Origin: Nymphaea colorata
Taxonomy: Eukaryota; Streptophyta; Magnoliopsida; Nymphaeales; Nymphaeaceae
DNA: 64,000 nt
Direction: 5' to 3'
NCBI RefSeq assembly: GCF_008831285.2
Contig: NC_045138.2
Span: 30,599,934-30,663,933 of the forward strand
The translations under genes were made by a program, and so were the position numbers. How positions within the stretch are numbered: position 1 is the stretch's first letter; every line of letters begins with the position of its first letter. The notes beneath the pieces are model-generated. The model worked only from the letters and a program-made list of their open reading frames with translations, searched no databases and was not told the DNA's origin. Shown one piece after another: positions 9,891 through 23,527 of this stretch.

Positions 9891-12620
9891 ATGGTTTTCC
9901 TCTTGCTCTTGTTCTGTCATTGTTTTGTATAATATTCGATTATATCTTGCATACGTTTGTGTTTCTTCATGTTTGGTCTCACATTTGCATGTTATTGTTA
10001 ATGGGTTTTGGAGTTATTGTTGTTTCTTGATTGGAAGTCTTTGGTTTGGGTATCCTTACGTTGGTTCCTCGTCTTTTCGGTTGGTTTTTCTTCTTATTGT
10101 CGATAATGGTATGGTCTTGTTTCTTTACTGCTCATGACGGGTTACTGTTCTCTCCGGTGCTCTCACGATTTTCAACGCGTTTCTTTGTTTGATTTGTTTG
10201 CCTTCTTTGTGGTATATTTGGTTTTTAGGCATTGCCCAACCAACAACAGGTTGATTATCCAAACTTCAAGCTAGTCATTGTTGGCGATGGTGGAACCGGT
10301 ATGCTTTCTCACATATTCTTCTTGGTTCATAGTTCCTGTATGGTGGATGGCTGTTATTGTATTTGCGTCTTATGATTGGTGTAGAAATAATCTGTACACC
10401 TTTTCTCCTTTCTGTCATGTGTATAGGAAAAACCACCTTCGTCAAGCGCCATCTCACTGGAGAATTCGAAAAGAAATATGAGCGTAAGTATAGATACTAC
10501 TCAATATGTTTTTCTACCCTATATTTTATGGACACACGCACATTGATGAAACATGATATCCAACATGTGTAAGATGTCTTTTGATCGTTCGTAGCTCTTG
10601 TATGCAGCACACTTGATCTTATTCTGTGGATGACCCCATTTCCTTTTCAGTTATAAGATTTTGACTTTGTTCTTGACTTGATTTCTGGTCTGGTCAGCTT
10701 TCTTTTGCACTATCTTATATACGTAGGTTTTCTTTTGGAGTCTTGGACTATCTTCTGTTTACCTACTAATTCAAAACCCCCGCTGGTGAATCTGACCTAC
10801 CATGGTTGTCACTTGACCGGTAGTTAGAAACTTGAATAGTTGGTCAAACGTGGATGGGGTGTTTCAAGATGAAACAGAACAGGGGCCCAGAAATTACATG
10901 GCTACGTATTGTTAGTATGAAATTTACCTTTGTGAAACATATGGTAGCCATACTCATAGAATCTCCTTTTGCAATTCGCGGCAAGATGTGCTAAATTGCT
11001 ATCTATAAGTCTTATTAATATTAGGTGATGTTCAATTATGTTACTTTCGAATATGACCTCTAAATACATCTGATGTTTCAGGTAGTCATTCATCTAATGT
11101 TATGCTGATCTAAGGTAGGAAAACACACCGTCTGGGCACCAGATTTGTGCTCAACATACTTGTAGGAAATTAGGAATTGTATATTTGTACCTGAACTTCT
11201 ATATATGTGCTTTGTTCTCCAATATGGGGACATTTTTGGAATTGCAGTGCTGATTTGATTCTATATTCGTGTGCTTATTGTTGCCAATCTGTCCTTAAAA
11301 GGAGGAAGTAAGAGCCCTTTTGATCCATCCTGGAAAAGTATTACAGTTTGGAAATAGAAAATTGCTTTCAGACATTCCATCTCTTTGCTCCAACCATCCG
11401 TTCATTTTAATTTTGATGAATCTAGTTGTAATTACTTAATTCATAGATTCCATTGCTCTAGCCATAGCATTGGCAGTTTCAGTTCGCACCCGCAGGGGCC
11501 CACCATATGGGACCAGAGTGGGCTCCACAGTCACGCCCTCTCCGGCCCTCCCTCTTGATTTCATTTGAGTTATGTGGCAGGGTCTGTTGCTTTTTTTGCC
11601 AGCCAGATCTAGAGGGATATTATGAGTCCTCCATCCTGTGTAGTCAAAGGTGTGCCAATGCATGAGGCAGTCACTTTTTCGAATAGGCTGCTGTACCTGG
11701 ATGTCCAATTTATAAAGGTATTAAAAAGTTCCTTTTTCTACTTCTAGTTTTCCCTCCCTTTCTTTCTTTCTTCTTCCTTTGTCCTTCTTCCTTCTCCTCT
11801 TTCTTTTATCCTTCCTCTTCTTGCCATGCCCAGGCTTCTGCATAGGTGCTGCCTACTCCTCTCAGAAGGTCTACCACCTAGGCCTGCTTAGTGCTTTTGG
11901 CTACATAACTTTCATATGTGGACTGATATTGTTTCTGATGTCTATGTACCAAAAGGAGAGAAAAAAAAAGTCATAATTGACTTGAAGATATGATTCAAAC
12001 CTTCCTGCTTGGTAACTTTTGGACCTATAGTGAACAGAAAAAATTCACAAGCCCCCAATTTGGCTCGAACTTAGTTATCTACTTATGACTTGCCCAAAGT
12101 GAAAAAATGGTGACTTTGCTTTCTGTCCCTTATTTTCCTCCAGTTTCTATACTTACTGTGTGTCACCAATATCTAGTTGTGTATGCATGTCTTAAACTTT
12201 ACTTCATCTACAATAAATTGCTTTAGGAAGAAATGATGTCTAGGTGGGCAGCTAGTGAGGGTCAGTTACTAAACACATACTGCTGCAATGGAGCACCACT
12301 TTTGAACTTTGCAAATTGCTAATAGAATGCTTGCATCAAACATCAACGCTGTCCATGTAAGTCATCAAATCTAGCAGCAGTGAACAAACCTGCTAGAGGG
12401 AGCTAAGGTGCTAAGATGGAAAAGGAAACTATTTCACATGGCCTAGCAGCTGAAGCTTCCATCATTCTACTATATGTTCTAAAATCTAAAGAAGTAACCA
12501 TTAGATAGGTTGCCATGTGTTTGTGGTAAAATGGAAACTTAAGATCAAGAGGCCAAAAACCTAAGAAGGAAATATAACTGAGCCGCACATTATTTATAAC
12601 TTTCTTTTGTTTATTAAATT

Positions 12621-12681
<61 letters not shown>

Positions 12682-12936
12682 CACTTTATATATATGTATA
12701 TGCGTGCATGTATGTATGTCTGTATTTATAATGCAAAACTTGGCGAGGGTTTCAATGTAGCAATTCTATGGCCCCTCACAAACGTTCTGATGGGTGTGAT
12801 GACACCTGTCCTATGAAATGCATTGGCAGGTGTTAGTGGAAGGGGTCCACATGATTCATGGGGATCCACCTTCTCTATAAATGTGCACACATAGATATGT
12901 ATGAATATGTATATATGTGTGTGCGTGTGTGTATGT

Positions 12937-13001
<65 letters not shown>

Positions 13002-14226
13002 AATAAATAAAAAACAAACTCATATGTTCATTGTTTATAACTTTATATTCATAAAATATTGATCGCTAACAAAACTATATAAAAAGAAATCACGCAAAAT
13101 GAGCTTGTGTCAACCGTGTTGACATAAGTACACTGCCCTTGTAGGAGTGTCCATGTAACAGCTGACTAGGCATTACTAGGGATTATTTGAACATATCTCT
13201 CTCTCTCTCTCTATCTTTCTGGCATGTACAGCCAATAGCTATATCTACAAAAAAGAAAAGTGCACAAACAACAGCGGCAAAAAAAAATATGTTAATAGTA
13301 TTCAGATGAGCATTTCTTACAGCTAATATGTGAAATTAAAGTGTTAACAATTTAGAGCATTTTGGTACTTAAAAAATGTAGAATGATGAAAAAAAATTAA
13401 TGTTAGGTTTTACAAAACCAAAATGGCAGAGACCTCCTGAGAGTGTGTCGTACTTGTTGATTTTTGAGGGCTTCATAAGGCCTAATTAATTGATGGTTCA
13501 GTGACTTCTGAATTGCACTAGAGGCTTATCTTATTATACACTCCATGCCACTAAGTTGTCAACAGGTTACAGTTATCCAATTACTGGCCTTCATCCAGAT
13601 TCTTTTAGTTGGATCCACAGAAATATAAGATCTGTTAAGCAATCAGATTGGGATTCATATGCAGTTCTGTAACCAAACCTGTTATGGGTGTGAGGTTCTT
13701 TGGCTATCTTACTTGATTACATGTAAATGTTCTTATGCTAGTTGTGTCTCGGTTTTCTTTCATAAGTTCAGGTCCAACTCCAGTTTGATACCTGATTGAA
13801 TGAGATCCAATTATGTCGTATTTGGTAAATGCTAGACTTGACTGGGTCCGGCTTGTTACATCCCTGGCACCCTGCACATTGTATCTTGGAGGTGTGGTTA
13901 TTGCCCTTGGAATGGAAAAGTATGTCAGAGTCGAGAGGTTTGGAGAAATAACAAAGCAGATTACTGACACAGCACACAAACTGCCCATACTAAACCGGTG
14001 CTCAATGTGCTTTACTTTAACTAATGATGTGTTTAATTGTTTGCTTTTTTCAGCAACAATTGGTGTGGAAGTTCATCCCTTGGACTTCTTTACTAATTGT
14101 GGTAAAATCAGGTTCTATTGCTGGGACACTGCAGGCCAGGAAAAGTTTGGTGGACTTCGAGATGGATACTAGTGAGTAACATGGCCCTGGGTATTTAAGT
14201 GGATGAGTTGTCTCATTCTCAATCTA

Positions 14227-14302
<76 letters not shown>

Positions 14303-16264
14303 AATTACCAGTATATCAGATATTCTAAAAGATGTTGATATGTTAATATGTTAACATTTTAGAGCTAGGAATTTAGGAAATAATATTAGCAATAATATGA
14401 CAGTGTTATTTAAACAATTAAAGTGTATGTATCAAGACAGAGATACATTAGCAGACTTCTTGAAAGAATTTTTGTTATATGTGAACTGTATGCCTTTGAT
14501 TATTTCGTTTTATATTTCAAAAAATTTATTGATTACTTTTTTATATTTTGCGAGAAAATATACCATAAATCTTATAATTTCATAGCTTTTCTATTATCGT
14601 TTGTTTCATTTTTCTCATTTTTATATCTTTTTTATATTTTGCTGATAAGATACTATGAATCTTATTATTTTCATAGTTTTCTATTATCATTTGTGTTATT
14701 TTTCTCATTTTTTGTAATTATTGAGCTTTTTCAAGATCTTTTCATGAAAATTCTCATTTTGATAGAACTTCTAAAAGAATCTCCCCAGAAGTTGCTGACA
14801 AATAATATTATTCTTTTAGTTACAAAATCTGAAAAATGTGTGTGGAAGAGATTCCGACGGTTATTTTTCTGGCTATAGAGGAGATGCCTATTTCGTCTCT
14901 GATCCAACTCTTTGCTTTTCGTGATGTGCAGCATCCATGGACAATGTGCAATTATCATGTTCGATGTAACAGCCAGGTTGACATATAAGAATGTACCAAT
15001 TTGGCATAGAGATCTTTGTAGGTGAGTGTGAGAAATTATTGACACATTTAGCATATTTAACACATACATGCTCTGGTTGAAGGAGTATCTTACTAAGTCC
15101 TACTTCGTTCATGTCAGAGTATGTGAGAACATCCCCATAGTTTTATGTGGTAACAAGGTTGACGTGAAGAACAGGCAGGTAAAAGCAAAGCAGGTCACTT
15201 TCCATAGGAAGAAGAACCTTCAATACTATGAGATCTCAGCAAAAAGCAATTACAATTTCGAGAAGCCTTTCCTTTACTTTGCTAGAAAGCTTGCCGGGTA
15301 ACAAAAAATCATCACCTATGTCTCTCTTTCGGCCTTTTTTTTTCTCCATGTTTTTGATAGATAAAATATCAGCTTTATTGGTTCTTGGATGCTTGAACGC
15401 ATGTTCCTTTGGCAGGGACCCTAATCTGCATTTTGTTGAGTCACCTGCACTTGCCCCTCCTGAAGTTGAGATTGACCTTGCTGCACAAAAAGAGTAAGAA
15501 TCTTTTACTTTTCACTCTTTCAGAAGGGTGTCTTGTGTATATAATTTATACTCTGTGTTCAGTTATTTGAATATATATATATTTGAATATTTATATATAT
15601 ATATATATATACATATACTTATACATATACATAGATAGATAGATAGATGATCGATCTGGATATTGTTCTAGTGGATTTAGTTGCAGATGTCATCCATCTG
15701 CTCTAACCTAATGTTACTTTGGTCCAGATCTGCATTTTGTGATGCAAAAATCGAGGTCATAGCTTGATAGAACACAAATTCACAGGAATGCACGTAGCAT
15801 TTATTGAGTTCTTTTCATTTCAGAAGCTCCTCAGCAACAGAATGATCTGTCTTTCAGAATTTCCATCTTTATTGCTTTGTTTTACTGCGATTTCCTTCAA
15901 AAGACTTCGTTAAACAAGATAATGTGATTGTGTCTATATGGTGCATGTCTGCACGCACTGTCATTTATCAAGTACATGTTTTGCCATGTTATGTTGCCGC
16001 ATGACTATTTGCCAGTATGCCTTTCAGCAAGCTGTGGATTGGCCTTTTTATATTTCTGCCAGTATGTGGATTGCTCTGATATTTGATGGATCAGAATCAG
16101 TCATATCTATATATATGTGTATGTATGTACCTTGTCATCCTTTAGTAGCCATAACTATGTTTCAGAATGCTTACCAGGCCTTCTGTTTTTCCAGGCAAGA
16201 AGCTCAGTTGTCTGCCGCTGCTGCACAGCCCCTTCCAGATGATGATGACGATTTACTTGAGTAG
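9891..16264 (+). CDS. RAN: Ran small GTPase, complete, 8 exons
   Basis: Exons: 9891-9893 (ATG only), 10229-10298, 10427-10483, 14054-14171, 14932-15021, 15118-15297, 15416-15493 and 16195-16264. They give 666 nt, 221 aa, the normal plant Ran length, with every junction GT-AG and in frame. P-loop GDGGTGKT is at 20-27, switch-I Thr45, WDTAGQ with catalytic Gln72, NKVD at 125-128, SAK at 153-155, and an acidic tail DDDDDLLE. Ran cycles between GDP and GTP to drive importin/exportin transport and spindle and nuclear-envelope assembly. There is no C-terminal Cys, so it is not lipidated. Small oddities, judged from memory of plant Rans, are Ile106 in NVPIWHRD (usually Thr) and Phe for Leu in FLYFARKL. 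Intron 3 is 3570 bp, and a broken partial copy lies 6 kb upstream. Confidence 0.95.
12623..12678. repeat. (TA)n microsatellite
   Basis: About 28 TA units in Ran intron 3, followed by ATGTATATGCGTGCATG-type degenerate purine-pyrimidine alternation to about 12725. Confidence 0.95.
12939..13000. repeat. (AG)n microsatellite
   Basis: About 31 uninterrupted AG units in Ran intron 3, preceded by a TG-rich tract from 12910. Confidence 0.95.
14227..14299. repeat. Compound (AAAT)n-(TA)n microsatellite
   Basis: An AAAT run passes directly into about 20 TA units in Ran intron 4, about 55 bp after the exon-4 donor. Confidence 0.95.
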
Positions 16265-19200
16265 CTCAAATATGGCCCATCGCTTCTGTCAACTCTCAGA
16301 GCCAGTCTTTTCTATTTGACAGACGTTTCTTTTCTTCTGAGTTTTTACTGAATTTTCTTGGAATGAACTTCATGTGCATCTATATTCTTGTGCTTGAACC
16401 TCGAGAGATGCTGATTCCATGAACCGGAATGTGGGTTTGTACCTTAGCTGGCTATAAATTTTTTTGTTTCTGTGGTCAGGTCATACATTTGATATTGGGT
16501 TGGGAGGGGGAAGTACTGAACTAAGCAGCTGATGACTTTACTCTTTTGTAAAAGATTTCATCGTGTTCTTGAATTACATATCCTGTCTGACATTTTTCAA
16601 CTTTCCCCTCGATGTTATTGTTGACCAAACATGTTAATTAAGTAAATGTTAGAATACGTGGACGTGAAGTTGATTCTGGCAACCGTGGGTGTTGAAAATT
16701 ATCATGTGTTTGAAGTTTCAGGCGTCATGAAAATAGTAGTTGTTGTTGACAATGGGTATTGCTGTCGGCAAAATAATGATGAATGCAACTTGCAATTTAC
16801 CGTCTCCTATAAAGAAAAGCATCATCTGAGTCTGCCTGTGATTCTTGGACACTTGTTTGTTGCAACTGATATCCTTGTTCGTGGGCCCTTTCTTTTTGAT
16901 AAACAGCTACCTGTGACCTGGTTGTGGGACAAATGATGATTAAATGGGTGGCCGACTTGAACTAAACTACCATAAAATTAGCTACATCATGTTTGACTAT
17001 TGTTGTTTTCAGAGCATAATCCTTCTTTGACGTGTCGAGGTCTCAAAGGAATTGCACGATTGCAACGGTCATCAAATTTTAGGCCGTTGATTTCTGAAAA
17101 GTTATAACCTTGTGTTCCTTTGAGAAATGTACAATGTGAATATGATTCAGGAAGTAGCTCGTGAATCAAAGCCTTTGGGCGCATAAAACAGCACATTTAA
17201 GGAATGTGAAACTCAATATTGTCTGAAAAATCGACTTAAACGCCATCTCTAGATCTGTTGAAAGTTCTTTGTAAAGATAACGATCTTTTCATGGCAATAA
17301 ATACCGTTTTTCAGTTTTCAGACGCACAACTTGGTCGCTGTCAAACAGCCAAGAATTTTATTGCTATCTGCTCATCCTCGAGGGATCACCAACTCCTCAA
17401 ATTTCGTGCATGACATGAATGTCCATCAATGGTAGGCTGGCTCCAGCTCCTCCTTTAACCAGATGGAACTACACGTGGCGTTTGATCTCGTGTCGGCCGG
17501 AGTATCTTTGGAGCCACCTTCCTGTTGACAGTTGTATCGCAAGATTTACTAGAATTCCAGTCATTGTTATAAATAAGACGGGACTTGGAACCGGAAACTC
17601 CATAGTTTGATCGAAATTTGATGTTAAACTCCTTCAATGATGCAGAGTTAAGAAAGCAACTTTGAAGGAAAGCCGCTCTTCTTTCCTTCCGAGAAGGGAG
17701 ACGACGACAAGGACTCGGATCCAGCTCAATCTGATTGTTCTTGAAAACAGTGTTAGATCATTCGACTAGATTTGTTGTTCTGAATTGAAGGCGAGCCTGA
17801 CCAGCCAGCCTTATGGATGACAACACCATGGGAAAGCTCATACAACAAAGACTACTATAGTAGTTGGCATTTCATCCAAGTCATGAAGTTGACACCCTTC
17901 ACAGTCCCCTCTTGCCACCCTGCTCATCACTGGCTTTGACAAGACTTGAAGGCAATCGGTGTCGCTTCGTGAGAACGCGGAAATTCAAGGTCCAAGTCTG
18001 AATCCTTCAATTTTCGCCGAATTTTCAAAGTCCTTTGAAAGAAAAATTCAATTCAAAAACCAGTTTGAACAACATTGCTATGCAAAATCTGGGTTGGATT
18101 CAGCCTCAGGGTGCATGGTCCAAAATTAATGGATTCAGTAAATGAAGAGAGCGACAGCACCTTGACATGGGACCCTAGTGTCTCAATACCTGATGAAGAT
18201 ATCCATTCGTATAGATCAATTTTGAAGACCTTGTTAAGGACTTGGCTTATGACTATGTCAGTTAAGGTTCCATTTTCCTTTTCCTTCTCTGAAATTTTGT
18301 CGCTTAACTGCGACAAGGACACAGTGAGAAGGACAAGAGACATGCCATTCTTGTTTAATTTTCTGTTGTTAACAGAACAAAAAGAGAACATGACAAGAGA
18401 GTAAATTGGATTATCCCTGTGACACAGATGGCGATCTGCATTATGCCAAGATGTCGGTTCGGATCTGGTGCTGCCGACAGGTTCTGTCCGGCCGGGCCCG
18501 GAATCCAGTCGATGGAACTGGCTAATGTTTTTCTGCTTGGCACTTCTGCCCAACTGCCACCAGACCATGGTTAGCAGAACTCCATTTAGATTGTCCAGAC
18601 TGAAAGCTAATAAAACCAAGTTTTAAACTGTGTTTTTTTCAAATCGATGAACAGCTGATTCATGTAGCAGACATAACAACAAGAAGCGTTGATTTATGAA
18701 TTTTGTTCATATAATTTAAACAAACATGAAAACTATGTTAAAGTTGTCTGACCAACTTCAATTGACAGTTCATATACACAGCTTCTTTTAAGCTAAAACA
18801 GACACTAGAATCAAAGTGGGGATGAATTGAATTGCTCTATTTCACAATAATCTGAACTCCATCACATGGAAAAAAAGCTGAGTCAAGACACTCTGTTTTG
18901 TGTGCAATACTGTAGATGGAAGTACTTTGATGTCTTGGTCCAGAGGCCTCCGATTGATTAGGCATGGTCAGGATCTGACCCAGGGGAATCAAGCAAGTTA
19001 AGAAGGGAAAGTACCCTTGAGTTTGAAAATTTCCCAAGAAATGTACAAGAATTCTGCGGTTTTGAAACACAAACCTCATTGGTATCCGCGAGATCTCTTT
19101 AATAAAAAAGTTAAGTTATTATTTCATAAACTTTTCTTTTCTAAAAACGAAAATGTGGATGTGGGGAGAGAATTCTTGCTTTGGACCCTTGTGAAAAGCT

Positions 19201-22095
19201 CAACCATGTGAGAAGGCATTAATTAACAATTTGATATCACCAAGCTGAAGCATGTGTCTCTCTCCAGTGAGACAACACGCGGATTCTGAATCGTTTCCCA
19301 ATTTTTTCCTCCATGTGTGCCCACAATTCATTTTTTATAATTTTTTTGGGGACAGTTTTTTCTTTTTCAGGAAAAGAGGACACCCAAGATGTCAAAAGTT
19401 GAAAAAAAGGAGTTTTTCAAAATACCAATTATTAACTCATGATCCTTGTTAAAAGCCCAATTTAAAGTGGGTTTTAACGCTTTTAAGGGAGACCCAATAT
19501 GTGTCTTTAAGAATGGCAGCTTAGTGTTTGATTAAGATGATAATATAACTTAAAAACTCTTAGTTTGTTTGCACATGTAGACGTAGAGACCATTGTCTTG
19601 GTAAAGCTCAGTAGCTCTCTTGATTAGGCCATAAATGTCGCATAATATATATATATATATAAATTAATGGCCTCGGAATGAGGGTCCAGGCTAAGCTGCA
19701 GCTTGGCAAATTGATAAAAAATGTCTGCATTAAATTAGGGCTGCCTTCTGATTGCTTACAAGCAACTTTCTGATTAAGAGAGAGAGAGAGAGAGAGGGAG
19801 AGGGAGAGGGAGGTTGGCCAGCCTAGTTATTCGAGCAAATTCCATTTGGGGTTCTAACTCGTGACTCAGCAAGTTTGCTCGAATAAATTTAATCGAGTCT
19901 TTTCTTATAATATTTTGCAATTGAAATATAAAATATAAAAAGAATACTGTCTATAGCTTAATCATCATCACCATAAATGCGCTCCTTATAGTTTGTGTAT
20001 ATTTTTTTTGTTCATTATGTATTGAAAGCGTGATTTGCTTTTGTTACTGTTGATTCATGCACTTTTGTTTGTATGTGCATATAAAATTATGGGTTCACAT
20101 CTTTATAGGCAAAAGATATCGTCTGCATTCAATTGTTTTCTTTTTCTACTGTAAAATATGAAGTTGAAACATAGCTTCCATCGAAGGAGGGAACTGAATG
20201 AAAGTAAGAATTGAGGGATGTAATGGCATTGATTTGGATCACCCAAAATGCATGAACTGTCAAATTTTAATGGAATTTGATGTAAAACTGGACTGCATCC
20301 CAATTCATTCATGATTTTGATGCAGCAAAAATCTACACTAAGATTCATAGTTTATCAAAGAATCTTAAGTTAAACCTGAGATTCACACTTGGGATTCTTA
20401 TTTTTCCTTTTTATACTAGCAGGAACATCGATTGAGGATTATCAAGAGGAAGGTCCCCAAAATCTAGCAAAAACCAGTTGAAGTATAATCAGACGCTCCC
20501 CAAGTGACCAATAGTCCTTATGATCAGCCATGACTGAAACATGGATTTGAAAATGAATTTTTTCTGACTGACTGGTGCATTTGATGCTCGACTCAGACCG
20601 GGTCATCAAGTTGCTGAGTCAACTCTCCGGGCTTGCCAACTGAGAGAGAGAGAGAGAGAGGAATCAGGCTGGCAACGCGTATTCTACAGCAAAGCATGTC
20701 TAACACAGTGGGATTATCAGAGTAACACTGACAAGATCCCATTAACAGTTAATTTGATAATGATGGCAGAAGCAAAACTTGGCAGAGTACCAAAGTTTAA
20801 AGAAAGGAAAAGAAAATCTTGTACAATCATGTACATATCATAGCTGGCCAAGGGGGAGGATTGATCAGGAAGAGAGAGAGAGAGAGAGCAATTGGAATAA
20901 ACAGAGATCAGCCATTGATTCTCTTGCAGGACAGGACAGTGTGCTGAGCCATGTTGCTCCTCGATCTTATGGCACACCGACCGCGCGGCACTAATCGAGG
21001 TTAGACAGCGCAATTAAGCAACAAACTAAGCAACATTGTGAGCCAAGTTTGAATTAAGTAATCAGTTTTGGTGATAACAAGGCACAATCACAACTTAGAT
21101 TATGGATCTTGGGATGAAGTTTTGAGTTCCTCTTCATGTGGGCTTTGGCTCTTTAGCTCATGAAGGGTACAGCCTTGTGAGCTGGTGCTCCTTGATGCAT
21201 TAAAAAAATGTCATAATCTATGGATAAGCACAAAAGTACCACCTAACTTTACATTGAAGTATGGGATGAAAATTTGGAGACTTGGGTCTTTTTCTCTTCT
21301 TGGGAATTGACAAGAAATTAAAAAAATTTTTGAGCAAGAATTTTGAGGTGTTGGGTCGCTTTTATAGAGAAGGACAAAGAAAGAGGCTGTGGCCCAGACA
21401 AGGAAAAATTTGATGCTTCCTCTTGGTCCCAGATTTGAGATCTTTCTGCTTCATGAGTGTGAGCTATCATCTGTCTCAAAGCACCATGGAAACTAGGAAC
21501 CTTCTGCCATAGTGACTCGAAGCTTCTCATATTCTTCTCTCATGCTTCTATATTTTTATTGCAAAAACTTCTCGAAAAAGGGTAGAAGAGTGTGTTAGTT
21601 TAGACTAAATTTGTAGATGGGTCAGATCTGATTCGAGAATTTTGGCATTTTCTATGCTCGATCTTTAATGTATTTAGCTGTTTCAAATTCAACCAGGTTG
21701 CGGCCGAGTTTAAACTAAGAATGTGAATATTTTTTGGATAATAAAAATTTGTTATATACATACATATATGCTGAACTTTGTTTGTGGACTAATAATATTG
21801 AGAGATTCATTGAAATAAAACAATAAAATGCTTTTATTTATTGTTTGTCAATTCCATAGTTCGTATCTTACTCACATTCCCATATGCCTCTTAAATGCTT
21901 CACGCTGCAAGTAGGTTTTAAATATTGTGTATTGTTTCTCACATCCACTTCTTACTTCGGCGAATGTGCTCTCTTTCTCTCTCTCTCTATTGCAATCTTT
22001 TCCGTTATTCACCTTGTCTTTCAAATCGCATTGTTTATTCACTTGGCAAATCAGACTTGGGCCCATTTGCACCTTCTCTTTCTTTAGCTTTGTGA

Positions 22096-22098
22096 CAA

Positions 22099-22149
<51 letters not shown>

Positions 22150-22176
22150 CAATCTATTCAAGTTTTAGCTTTGTGA

Positions 22177-22214
<38 letters not shown>

Positions 22215-22234
22215 TATATATATATATATATAAA
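22096..22234. repeat. Duplicated CT-CA-TA compound microsatellite
   Basis: Two copies of the order TTTAGCTTTGTGACAA, (TC)n, (AC)n, (TA)n occur at about 22085-22150 and 22163-22232, followed by matching AATCTATTCAAGTT. The whole compound repeat with its flanks is therefore tandemly duplicated. Confidence 0.8.
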
Positions 22235-22383
22235 AGATTGCAATCTATTCAAGTTGTATGCTTGACCTAGAGATCAGCGAATATTTATTGGAGAGAAGGA
22301 GCCGATTTCTATGATTCTGATTGTCCCACCTTCTGAGACAAAGCAACGTTTCTCCAAGAACCACCCGCCACTTGGTGCGCCAT

Positions 22384-22443
22384 GGCATCTCCACCGCTAC
22401 CGCCGCCGCTGCCACCTCCACCACCACCACCACCACCACCACC
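22384..22443. repeat. (CCN/CCA)n trinucleotide repeat
   Basis: A run of CCG/CCT units followed by about ten CCA units. It looks like poly-Pro or poly-Val in various frames, but no flanking gene structure supports coding. Confidence 0.8.
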
Positions 22444-23296
22444 TTTTCCTTTTTAAATTCAAAGTCCACATCATACGCTGATCCTATATTGCAGCATGGA
22501 ACGAGAAGCCAATGCTTTTTTTTTTTCTTCAGTCTATAACTGTGTTGGCTTGTTAATGGCGGCACTAATCAAACCATCTGGGAAAAAAGGGCATGAAAAG
22601 TCAGTTTTTTTGTGTGCTGACTTCACGTCGCGTGATTTCATGTACTTTGGATAAATTTATCCAAGACATCAAACACCCTTTGAAGAAGAGTACTTTCCTG
22701 AAATCAAAAGCTGGAAATGGTTAAGAAGGAGGGAAGCAGGCTTCGGTTCTGTGATCTAATAATAAAATGGTTGGTTCACATGCCTGATCCACAGCCCCAA
22801 GGAAAAGAAGTTTTTGTCTTGGCTTCTTTCCTTTGCTAGTGAAGTTTTCTAATCATTAAAGGGAGGAAGAAAGAGGCCTTTAAAGACTCCTCACCTGCGC
22901 TTTTAGTTTTATGGGAACCATGGAGTTCACAAACTAGAAAAGTTAGTCACATTCCCCAAACAGGACCAACATCCAACATCTATATATATATATATATGTA
23001 TATAGTAAAGCATGAACACCAATATGTAATAATATAAAAAATTGATACTAAGATGGAATTTTGAGAAGTAAGTGGGTTTTATAATGAAGCTTCCCTTAGA
23101 TGAAGCAATCCGTTTTGGGTAGACTGGGCAATGTCATTTTTGTTGAAGCAAATACTAGAAATCTCACTAAAGAAGGCGAGCAATCGATCATGGATATGTT
23201 GTCATACACCATGTTTGAGTGTCCAATTCATCGTGTCGGATCGTGTCCACCGCGGTCTTGTTGCTCACTTTGTGTATTGCCCTTTAGACCGACACT

Positions 23297-23527
23297 GTTT
23301 GATAAGAAGAAAATTATGTTCTCAGAACAAAAGAAACACCTTGTTCTTGTTCTAGAGAATGTTATGCTTATGTCCAACACTTTATTATTGAATGTAAGAG
23401 CAACATCTGCATTCTCATTTGAAATTAACATGCTTGTTTCGAAACATAATTCTAAAAACATGTGTTTTAGGAACACATCGTTCTAAGAGTATATATTTTC
23501 ACAAATATGATGTTCTTCTTATCAAAC
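23297..23527. mobile_element. MITE-like element with 13-bp inverted ends
   Basis: GTTTGATAAGAAG at 23297-23309 is the exact reverse complement of CTTCTTATCAAAC at 23515-23527. The interior carries palindrome-prone GTTCT/AGAAC words. Related words (TTACCAAACACCC, ATTATGTTCTTA) recur at 51480-51600 and 52110-52140, which suggests a small family. No clear target-site duplication is seen. Confidence 0.5.

Larger units (their letters stand above)
10484..14053 (+). other. Large third intron of the Ran gene
   Basis: The 3.6 kb intron holds no supported coding sequence. It contains a GC-richer block with CTCC/GGCC words at about 11480-11600, a CT-rich tract at 11750-11820, and microsatellites at 12623-12678 and 12939-13000. 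The other introns are 102-932 bp. Confidence 0.7.
16265..23296. other. Intergenic DNA with no supported gene
   Basis: The Ran 3' UTR occupies the first few hundred bases. A 188-codon minus-strand open frame at 18053-18619 is the longest here but has no recognisable domain and is overlapped by another frame. Simple repeats lie at 19640-19660 (TA), 19778-19811 (GA/GGGAGA), 20641-20660 and 20870-20888 (GA). I see no other structure. Confidence 0.5.

Noticed and set aside
14423-14878. 151-codon open frame within Ran intron 4
   Set aside because: Very AT-rich Phe/Tyr/Leu composition inside a well-defined intron; a by-product of low GC.
18053-18619. 188-codon minus-strand open frame, longest unexplained one in the window
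   Set aside because: No recognisable domain, low-complexity neighbours, overlapped by another 109-codon frame, and no splice or start context to favour it.
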